Shown in pieces: positions 17,657-24,438 of a stretch of 64,000 bases of DNA. The position numbers and the translations under genes were made by a program. Positions within the stretch are counted from its first letter, which is position 1, and each line of letters starts with the position of its first letter. Below the pieces are notes generated by a model, which ran no database searches, was not told the DNA's origin, and saw only the letters and a program-made list of their open reading frames with translations. The DNA is from Lachnospiraceae bacterium (GTDB lineage: Bacteria > Bacillota > Clostridia > Lachnospirales > Lachnospiraceae), in the NCBI GenBank assembly GCA_024682075.1, contig JAIKZQ010000042.1, forward strand, positions 16,746 through 80,745. Direction: 5' to 3'.

Positions 17657-18925
17657 ATGGATGATTTCAAAAGATTTGACATGTCGCTTCCGCCGGTCAG
17701 GACCAAATGGTATCTGCGCCCGCTGACTTATCTCCTGAGCGCACCCGACGTGCATAAGCATAAGGCCGTTATCACAAGAACGGGCATGGAGGGAATAAAA
17801 CCGCCGTACGTACTGTTATGCAATCATAATGCGTTCTTGGATTTCAAGGTGGCGACAAAGGCCATATGGCCTGCACGTGCCAATTATGTCGTTGCGATAG
17901 ACGGATTCATAGGCAGGGAAGGACTTCTGCGAAATGTCGGATGTATCTGCAAGAGAAAGTTTACCAACGATCTGACGCTTATCAGGCATCTTCGAACCAC
18001 CATTAAAAACGGTGACATCGCGATCATCTATCCCGAAGCAAGGTATTCTCTATGCGGCACTACCGCGGTCCTTCCGGAATCCTTAGGCAAGATGTGCAGG
18101 CTTTTCGGAGTGCCGGTGGTGACTCTTATCTGTCACGGACATCATGTCAATTCTCCGTTCTGGAATCTTCACGACAGGGGAGTGAAACCGACCGAAGCTG
18201 AACTGTCGCTTTTGTTTACTCCTGCGCAGCTTAAGGAATTATCCGTCGATGAGATAAACGAGCGGATAGTGGAGAGATTTCAGTATGATGATCATGCCTG
18301 GCAGAAGGAAAAGGGCATAAGGATCACATATCCGAAGAGGGCCGAGGGACTTCATAAAGTCCTGTATCAGTGTGCATCCTGCGGCAAGGAGTTCTCGATG
18401 ACTTCGGAAGGTGACAGGCTCATCTGCAAGGCGTGCGGTAAGAAATGGAAGCTCACGGAGCTCGGGGAGCTGGAAGTTGAAGACGGAAAGACTGAGTTCA
18501 GTCACGTTCCGGACTGGTACGAGTGGGAGAGGGCGAATGTCCGTGCTGAGGTTGAAAGAGGCGAGTATTCTTCGGGGGAACTTGCGGTGCATGTAAGCTC
18601 ACTTCCCAATGCGGACAGATTCATTGACATAGGCACCGGCACGATGATCCATGACATGAACGGATTCAGGGTAAGCGTCAGGGACAAGGACGGGACCGTT
18701 AGGGAAATGGAAAAAAGCGTGCCCTCACTGTATTCCTGCCACATAGAATATGAATATCTGGGAAAGTACGGAGACTGTGTTGATCTGAATACTCTGGATG
18801 ATACCTGGTATGTGTATCCTCACGGGGAGAACTTCGCTGTTACCAAGATGGCACTTGCAACGGAGGAACTGTTTGCGGCAAACCGTGCTGCGGCAGGCCG
18901 TCCGTGCAAAAAAGGACTTATGTGA
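17657..18925 (+). CDS. Lysophospholipid acyltransferase-like protein with zinc ribbon
   Basis: A 422-residue protein. The N-terminal half has the PlsC-type acyltransferase signature NHNAFLD (NHx4D) near residue 55 and the second block IIYPEARYS (usually EGTRS). This suggests transfer of an acyl chain to lysophosphatidic acid or a related lipid at the membrane. Residues about 237-257 hold two CxxC pairs (CASCGKEF and CKACGKKW), a zinc ribbon that is not part of ordinary PlsC. The C-terminal 150 residues are not recognised. It starts 45 bases after the thioesterase, so a lipid-related pairing is possible. Confidence 0.82.
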   Translation: MDDFKRFDMSLPPVRTKWYLRPLTYLLSAPDVHKHKAVITRTGMEGIKPPYVLLCNHNAFLDFKVATKAIWPARANYVVAIDGFIGREGLLRNVGCICKRKFTNDLTLIRHLRTTIKNGDIAIIYPEARYSLCGTTAVLPESLGKMCRLFGVPVVTLICHGHHVNSPFWNLHDRGVKPTEAELSLLFTPAQLKELSVDEINERIVERFQYDDHAWQKEKGIRITYPKRAEGLHKVLYQCASCGKEFSMTSEGDRLICKACGKKWKLTELGELEVEDGKTEFSHVPDWYEWERANVRAEVERGEYSSGELAVHVSSLPNADRFIDIGTGTMIHDMNGFRVSVRDKDGTVREMEKSVPSLYSCHIEYEYLGKYGDCVDLNTLDDTWYVYPHGENFAVTKMALATEELFAANRAAAGRPCKKGLM

Positions 18926-18975
18926 AACAAGGGGACGGTTCCGCTGTTTTTCAAAAACAGCAGAACCGTCCCCTG
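18926..18975. terminator. 25-bp hairpin between convergent genes (GGGGACGGTT type)
   Basis: AACAAGGGGACGGTTCCGCTG at the left pairs with CAGCAGAACCGTCCCCTGTT at the right across a tiny loop, with one mismatch and one bulged base. It lies exactly between the stops of two convergent genes and can end transcription from both sides. The core GACGGTTCCGCTGTTTTTC is shared with the ends of the long hairpin element at 23.15-23.44 kb, so this may be a collapsed copy of the same repeat family. Confidence 0.7.
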
Positions 18976-19005
18976 TTATGAAAGGAAAAAAACATTAAAA
19001 GAGGA

Positions 19006-20754
19006 TTATCTTGTCACTTTAAATTCATAGAATTCTCCGGGATTAAGTATCACTTCACCGACCATTTCGTTATATTGTCTTAAATCGTATCTGAATGATC
19101 TTTTCTGAAGTTCGATCTCCCTGATGCCATCCTTTGACCACGGTGCGAAATACTGGGTGAGCTTTGCTTCGTCACCGTGAATGTGGATCTGCGCATGTAT
19201 GGGATGAGCCTGAGTCGTTACATGTGCATAGAGGATCATAAAATCGTTGTCATAATGGAATACGGAAACATTCGGAGCCGAGACGTAGATTCCGTTATAG
19301 TTAAAAACAGGCTTTACGGCATCCATAGCCCAGCCGGGGATCCTTGCAAGATCAGAGGGATTCTCCGGAATGTTGATCAGATACATTCTTCCTTTTCCGT
19401 AGGTGTCCTTGAGGAAGAGAGTGGTGTGGTATTCGCCGTCACCGCCGTTTAAAAGAGACCACGACATGTTGTTGGAATGCTGTATGTCGGCAAACATGAC
19501 GGCCGGAACGTTTTCGAGATATCCTGCAGGATCGTCGGTCTTGTAATATCTGGTGACATTAAGCTTTCTGCCGGTCAGGTATGCACTGCTGATATCTTTC
19601 CATTCGTCCTCCGGGCATCCGGCAAGGAATCCCGGAGTCACATATGCCGTTCCGCCTTCGGTAAGAAAGTCCCTGAGACGGTCCATTATGCCTGCATCCT
19701 GCAGGGAACTCTGTGTAAGGAGCACGCATCCTTTATTGGGGAAAACAGGTGTCGGGCTCAGAGCAAATCCCTGCATTCCGAGGAAATCCTCTACATGGTT
19801 CTCACCTTCGGAAGCGTAGGGGATGTATACGGGAATTCCGACCGGCTTTCCTGTTTTATCCAGCATCCTGTCTATCCTTGTAAGTTGTAATCCCAGAGGG
19901 GTCACGAGCTTGTTTTCATACAGATCGGTCCACTGGAAGAGTGTGATCTCCTCGGGTTTTGCAAATGCCGAGAGATATCCCTGCTCGAGATAATCGTCAA
20001 TGGGCCAGCACTGATATGTGTCGAACCAGGTTCCCTGGTTTTTGCCATCCGATGCTTCATCCATCCATCTGACAAGGCTGTAGGAGAGATAGGTGGGAAG
20101 GTGCTGATCCTGATATGCGCTTGCTCTTGTTTCTGTTCCGGTATAAACCCTGTCGAAAATGTCCTTCTGAACATCCGGCCTGTATCCGGTTGCATGGTAT
20201 GACTCGCGCCAGTTGGGATATTTGATGATCATCTTAATGTCCGGATTTATCTTTCTGGCGGGGCCGACGATCAGGTTTTCGGATACATCCCTCATGAGTT
20301 CTTTTCTGTATTCGGTCCAGGATCTTTTTCCTTTTTCCCTGATGCAGTCTTCACATGTGCAGTTGGTAAAATAGAAATCGTCCAGTATGATCTCGTCAAA
20401 AAGCTCCGCACAATATTCGGATACTTTCTTCACGTAATCTCTCATTTCGGGATTGGAGTAACAGAATGTCCCGAAGAGTCTCTGACGCTTCGAATCTTCT
20501 TCGCTCAGATCGGGCACGACGGTGGTGAGTCCTCCGGAGACCTCAACTCCCTTTGAACGGAAGAATTCCGCGATCTGTCTGATCTTTTCCTTGTCAACCC
20601 ATACTCCGCCTCTGTAAGGCTCCAGATAGACCTTGTCTATGCCGACATATTTTTCTATGAAGTCGTACTGCTTTTCAAGAGTGTCCGGATCCATTTTGTC
20701 CAGAATGGATGCGACGCAGAAAACAGTGAGTTTGAAATTCTTATAATGTGCCAT
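19006..20754 (-). CDS. TIM-barrel protein, possible glycoside hydrolase
   Basis: A 582-residue protein without signal peptide, so probably cytoplasmic. The first 330 residues look like a (beta/alpha)8 barrel (VYLEPYRGGVW, EIILDDFYFTNC, MIIKYPNW). They are followed by a Rossmann-like part (GIPVYIPYASEG, CVLLTQSSL, GGTAYVTPGFL) as in the trimerisation domain of GH42-type enzymes, and a beta-rich C terminus. The DDFYF block, followed by two cysteines, could hold an acidic catalytic residue. I do not recognise a defined family, so sugar hydrolysis is only a guess. Its start overlaps the MATE exporter stop by 14 bases, so both are co-translated, possibly controlled by the divergent AraC protein. 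Confidence 0.6.
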   Translation of the reverse strand: MAHYKNFKLTVFCVASILDKMDPDTLEKQYDFIEKYVGIDKVYLEPYRGGVWVDKEKIRQIAEFFRSKGVEVSGGLTTVVPDLSEEDSKRQRLFGTFCYSNPEMRDYVKKVSEYCAELFDEIILDDFYFTNCTCEDCIREKGKRSWTEYRKELMRDVSENLIVGPARKINPDIKMIIKYPNWRESYHATGYRPDVQKDIFDRVYTGTETRASAYQDQHLPTYLSYSLVRWMDEASDGKNQGTWFDTYQCWPIDDYLEQGYLSAFAKPEEITLFQWTDLYENKLVTPLGLQLTRIDRMLDKTGKPVGIPVYIPYASEGENHVEDFLGMQGFALSPTPVFPNKGCVLLTQSSLQDAGIMDRLRDFLTEGGTAYVTPGFLAGCPEDEWKDISSAYLTGRKLNVTRYYKTDDPAGYLENVPAVMFADIQHSNNMSWSLLNGGDGEYHTTLFLKDTYGKGRMYLINIPENPSDLARIPGWAMDAVKPVFNYNGIYVSAPNVSVFHYDNDFMILYAHVTTQAHPIHAQIHIHGDEAKLTQYFAPWSKDGIREIELQKRSFRYDLRQYNEMVGEVILNPGEFYEFKVTR

Positions 20755-22144
20755 GTGCCTTGGTTCCTCCGTTTCTGTGAAGTATCAGTTTGCGGTCTGA
20801 AGGATCTGCGTTTTCCGATAAAAGAGGTGCGAGTTCCTTGCGAAATGCATATGCATTGACCAGGAAAGCACCGACCCATGCGCTTATCTCTGCATAGGCT
20901 GTGGCCCTGAATCCAATCCTGCTCATGAGAAGGGATATGACCACTATCCTGAGGACCATCTCAAGGATGCCGGACATCATCGGGAGCATCGGCTTGCCCA
21001 TTCCCTGTACTCCGCTTCTTACGACAAAGAGCACGTTAACGAATATCATCATGATGCCGCATCTGGGCATGAATTCGCATGCAAGCATTATCTGACTGTT
21101 TCCTGTAAGGAGAATTCCCGCAAGACGTGCCGGGAAGAAGACGAATGCCGATCCGAGAAGCAGGTATGATATCACCGATATTGTAACACAAACGTTAAGT
21201 CCTTCCCTGATGCGTTTGTATTCGCCTGCACCGTAGTTCTGGCTGGTGTAAGCCGACATTGCATTTCCGGCCGTCGATGCGGGATTGAAGAAGAGGTTAA
21301 GGAACCTGCTGCAGGCTGCATATGCCGCGGTATACACGACACCGTAGCTGTTCACGAAGAACTGCACGACCATGCATCCGACAGCGGTGATGGAATTCAT
21401 GAATGCCATAGGCAGACCGTTTTTGAGAAGATCAAGATATTCTTTCTTTTCGTTGATGAAATGCTCTTTCGAAAGCCTGATCACTTCAATCTTTCTGAGT
21501 CTTGCTATGCAGAAAGCAGCCGAGATCACCTGAGCGATGATCGTGGCATATGCGACTCCCTCAACACCCATTCCCATCCTGAAGATAAAGAGGGCGTTGA
21601 GCGCGATGTTGAGAACCGTGGATACAACTATCGCCTTCAGGGGCGTCTTACTGTCTCCGAGAGCCCTCAGCACAGCACCGGAGAGGTTATAGCAGATATT
21701 GGTGGAAAGTCCGCCGAAGATTATGGTTCCGTACTTGAGAGAGTCAGCCATGATGATGCTGTCGGTCTTCATGAGCACAAGAGCCTTGGGAAGAAACAAT
21801 ACGCTTGCGATGCTGAGTACCAGGGAGATAAGTGCTCCCAGCTCAATCACGGCTGCGAGTCTGTGCCTTAAACCCTCGATGTTCCTTGCACCGAAACTCT
21901 GAGCAATCATCACGCCGAATCCGTTAGCTATTCCGAATGAGAAGCCGACCACCAGGAAGAAGAGAGATCCCATGTTTCCGACTGCGGCAAGTGAATTATC
22001 CCCAAGCCCCTTGCCCACTATCCAGGAATCGGCAAAATTATAGAACTGCTGCAGCATGCTGGTCATGAGCAGCGGCCAGTAAAAAGCCAGGATGAGCCCG
22101 GCCGGTTTTCCTTTTGTAAAATCAATCTCACTGCTTTTCATCAT
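20741..22144 (-). CDS. MATE family efflux transporter
   Basis: A 467-residue membrane protein with about 12 helices in two similar halves, the layout of multidrug and toxin extrusion antiporters that use Na+ or H+ to export cationic drugs or metabolites. Typical blocks are SWIVGKGLGDNSLAAVGN near the start, GFSFGIANGFGVMIAQSFGA, and in the second half AYTSQNYGAGEYKRIREG. Two adjacent ATG codons exist; the second (22141) has AGAGGT at better spacing. It leads a two-gene unit with the TIM-barrel protein and is divergent from an AraC gene that may control it. The substrate is unknown. Confidence 0.93.
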   Translation of the reverse strand: MMKSSEIDFTKGKPAGLILAFYWPLLMTSMLQQFYNFADSWIVGKGLGDNSLAAVGNMGSLFFLVVGFSFGIANGFGVMIAQSFGARNIEGLRHRLAAVIELGALISLVLSIASVLFLPKALVLMKTDSIIMADSLKYGTIIFGGLSTNICYNLSGAVLRALGDSKTPLKAIVVSTVLNIALNALFIFRMGMGVEGVAYATIIAQVISAAFCIARLRKIEVIRLSKEHFINEKKEYLDLLKNGLPMAFMNSITAVGCMVVQFFVNSYGVVYTAAYAACSRFLNLFFNPASTAGNAMSAYTSQNYGAGEYKRIREGLNVCVTISVISYLLLGSAFVFFPARLAGILLTGNSQIMLACEFMPRCGIMMIFVNVLFVVRSGVQGMGKPMLPMMSGILEMVLRIVVISLLMSRIGFRATAYAEISAWVGAFLVNAYAFRKELAPLLSENADPSDRKLILHRNGGTKAHGTL

Positions 22145-22201
22145 TTACCTCTGCGGCGCATTTTCAGCCGCTTTTCACACGTTTTTACCTTGTTTCAAGG
22201 G

Positions 22202-22207
22202 ATTATA
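22202..22207 (-). promoter_or_regulatory. Possible -10 box of the MATE operon
   Basis: A perfect TATAAT is read on the minus strand about 60 bases upstream of the MATE start, in the 130-base region shared with the divergent AraC gene. No convincing -35 box is found at 17 bases, so activation by the AraC protein would fit. Confidence 0.4.
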
Positions 22208-22278
22208 CTATGCCAATGTTTTCGCTTTTGAAATGATTATTTTGTTGAGTTTTGCCCGTTTTTTGTTATTATATAAGT

Positions 22279-23124
22279 ATGGGAAACGAAGCTAAGGAAA
22301 CGATACATTTTAATACCCCGTCATCCATTATTCTTAACTATGAAGAGAGCCCCGAGACATATCCGCTTCACTGGCACAATGCAGCAGAGTTCACGGTTGC
22401 CCTGAAGGACGGATGCAAATACAGGATAGGCGACACCTTATATGAGATCGATAAGGGAGATATTCTGCTGGCCTGGCCGCAGCAGATCCACGGAACGGTG
22501 AAGATACCAAAGAGCAGTGTTTTGTTCATTCAGTTCCCTTCGGCCATTCTGGAGAATAATCTGGACCTTGTCTCGATCTCCAGATTCCTGTATGAATACC
22601 ATCATGTATCGGCATCCAGGGAACCTGCGCTGGCTAAGTTCATATGTGACAAGATAAGTGAGATACAGAAGATCCATAACTCTGCGGATCATTTTTCGGA
22701 GACCAGATGCAAGCTGTGCATCGGAGAGATCCTTCTGAAGATCGGTGAACATGTGATGGCGGAGAATAAGGACATCACCGAGATGGAAGATTCCGCAAGG
22801 ACGGGCTGGAGATACATTCATTCCGCGTGCAATTACATCATGGAAAATGTTGCCAATGAGCTGACACAGACACAGGTTGCGGAATACGTGGGTCTAAGCA
22901 CGTTTTATTTCTCTAAGCTGTTCAAGCAGTACATGCACATGACGTTTCCCGTATATCTGTCCGGGCTGAGAGTCAAGAGCGCAACGTCGCTGCTTCTGGA
23001 CAAGAGCCTTACCATAACGGATTGTGCGTTCATGTCGGGCTTTCAGTCGACGACGACGTTTAACAAGGTGTTCAAGGATATAACGGGATATTCTCCCAGA
23101 GAATACAGAAAGCTGTACAGGTGA
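22279..23124 (+). CDS. AraC family transcriptional regulator
   Basis: A 281-residue regulator. The N-terminal half is a cupin-type ligand domain (YPLHWHNAAEFTV, GDILLAWPQQIHG). The C-terminal 100 residues carry two helix-turn-helix units (QTQVAEYVGLSTFYFSKLFK and ITDCAFMSGFQSTTTFNKVF) and end in GYSPREYRK. It probably binds DNA near the divergent MATE operon and responds to a sugar-like effector; that is inference. No Shine-Dalgarno sequence precedes ATG 22279. A TATTAT box ends 6 bases upstream of this ATG, so the mRNA could start at the start codon itself. A TTG at 22252 is the only longer start. The stop codon lies in the loop of its own terminator. Confidence 0.92.
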   Translation: MGNEAKETIHFNTPSSIILNYEESPETYPLHWHNAAEFTVALKDGCKYRIGDTLYEIDKGDILLAWPQQIHGTVKIPKSSVLFIQFPSAILENNLDLVSISRFLYEYHHVSASREPALAKFICDKISEIQKIHNSADHFSETRCKLCIGEILLKIGEHVMAENKDITEMEDSARTGWRYIHSACNYIMENVANELTQTQVAEYVGLSTFYFSKLFKQYMHMTFPVYLSGLRVKSATSLLLDKSLTITDCAFMSGFQSTTTFNKVFKDITGYSPREYRKLYR

Positions 23125-23141
23125 TCCTGTACAGCTTTTTT
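23109..23141 (+). terminator. Terminator overlapping the AraC stop codon
   Basis: AAAGCTGTACAGG at 23109-23121 pairs perfectly with CCTGTACAGCTTT at 23126-23138, with loop TGAT and then more T. The left arm encodes the last four codons and the TGA stop is in the loop. It is a strong intrinsic terminator for the + strand. Confidence 0.85.
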
Positions 23142-23145
23142 GAAA

Positions 23146-23443
23146 CAGAGAGACGGTTCCGCTGTTTTTCCAATTCATTTTATTGCCGTATGCCCTGTAT
23201 ATATATTTCTGCTCATGTTTCGCTTGCAGGCATTTCTAAAGAATGCGGTTCATGATCATGAAGTATGCGCGTCGCTCACAGCAGACATCGTGTCTGCGGT
23301 TCGCTGATTTTGCCATCCGGGCAAAATCACGCTTATATCTATGCATTCTTAAGAAATGCTTTTGCAAGCTCATAAATCGCAGAAATACATACACAGGGCA
23401 TACGGCATACACCGATGTGTGAAACAGCGGAACCGTCTCTCGG
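23146..23443. repeat. About 300-bp long inverted-repeat (hairpin) element
   Basis: The gene-free 322-base stretch after the AraC gene is almost wholly one imperfect palindrome. The outer arms are a perfect 20-bp match (GAGAGACGGTTCCGCTGTTT at 23148-23167, complement at 23422-23441). Further in, TGCCGTATGCCCTGT at 23184-23198 matches 23393-23407. Then GCTTGCAGGCATTTCT onward (23222-23246) matches 23343-23369. The apex holds two small hairpins, GCAGACA-TCG-TGTCTGC and GATTTTGCC-ATCC-GGGCAAAATC. No open reading frame of note lies inside. It sits between two convergent genes. It could be a MITE-like mobile repeat or a structured RNA. I found no clear target-site duplication. Confidence 0.75.
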
Positions 23444-23446
23444 TTT

Positions 23447-24241
23447 TCAGTTCATGAAATATCTGAGTGCCTCGATCGAGGCGTCAAGATGTGTGGTGTT
23501 GCGAGTGATTCCCATTACCGCCTCGGAAGGATGCCCCTGATATTCTTCAAAATCCTTGAGAGCATCGTATATTCCCGAGGTGCCTATCCTTGAGTCCTGA
23601 GAGACGAATATCCCTGTGGGAATGGGATCTTCCATTGAATCCGGATCGTGGTGGTCAACGGTATAGCCTGCCTGATCCTCGGCTACATGAATATTGGTGA
23701 TGTCATCATAATCCGCATATGTAGCCGCATCGGTGTAATAGATCCTTCCGGCCATCTGCTCAAGCTCCTCTTCGGTGAAGATGTCCCTCAGGTCACAGAG
23801 ATTCCTGTTCTGGCAGTATTCCTCATATGAGGCGGTATCTGCTATGAATACATCTATGGTGGCGGATGTCAGGTAGGCTGTAAGCTTCTGCATCGCCGCA
23901 TATTCTATGTTGGAATTGATCCCGTTACCGATCATTATGGAAGTGTCGATATACACCTGATACTTGTCGGTGTCGACATCTAGCAGCTGCTCCAGGTCGG
24001 AAGCCCATTCAATCGCTGCCTCATCCGCAGTGATGGCTTCGGTGTTGACCATAATGACGCACAGTGCATAATCCCTGTAACTTGCGATGGTCTTTACTAT
24101 CGATACAACGATTATGACTGCGACGATGATCCCGATGACGTGGAATTTGTAGTAATCCCAGAAATACTCAAGCTTATATGAAAAGGGCTTTTCCTTTATT
24201 TCTTCCCAGCGTTTTTTTTCTTCTTCTCTTAAAGTTGACAT
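23447..24241 (-). CDS. Hypothetical single-pass membrane protein
   Basis: A 264-residue protein that I do not recognise. A charged N terminus (EEEKKRWEEIKEKPFSYKLEYF) precedes one membrane helix at about residues 33-52. The remaining 210 residues would lie outside the cell. That part is acidic and has features of a degenerate solute-binding fold (DVFIADTASYEEYCQN, GIFVSQDSRIG), which is only an impression. The gene stands alone between the long hairpin element and the divergent kinase gene at 24.4 kb, with which it may share the AT-rich intergenic region. Confidence 0.75.
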   Translation of the reverse strand: MSTLREEEKKRWEEIKEKPFSYKLEYFWDYYKFHVIGIIVAVIIVVSIVKTIASYRDYALCVIMVNTEAITADEAAIEWASDLEQLLDVDTDKYQVYIDTSIMIGNGINSNIEYAAMQKLTAYLTSATIDVFIADTASYEEYCQNRNLCDLRDIFTEEELEQMAGRIYYTDAATYADYDDITNIHVAEDQAGYTVDHHDPDSMEDPIPTGIFVSQDSRIGTSGIYDALKDFEEYQGHPSEAVMGITRNTTHLDASIEALRYFMN

Positions 24242-24391
24242 CTTTCTTACCTTTTAGTGCGTATTTTCGTGTCTTTTAATGCACATACCGCATTGTAACA
24301 TTCTTTTACCGGTAAGTATAAATTATTAACGGGAATTAATCGAAAATTTAGGATTGTTTTCCAAATTAATGCAAATCAGAGCCTTTTAATA

Positions 24392-24421
24392 TATAATTAT
24401 ATATATTTTTTTGCATATAAT
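24392..24421 (+). promoter_or_regulatory. AT-rich promoter region with two TATAAT boxes
   Basis: Perfect TATAAT hexamers occur at 24392-24397 and 24416-24421, just before the kinase start at 24439. The second is too close to leave room for a normal leader, so the first is the better -10. Matching -35 boxes are poor. Confidence 0.4.
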
Positions 24422-24438
24422 CGGAGTCTGATGCCTGT

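Noticed and set aside
23281..23340. Repeat-like short hairpins that might suggest a CRISPR leader or array
   Set aside because: There are only two different small palindromes and no regularly spaced direct repeats; they are the tip of the long hairpin element.
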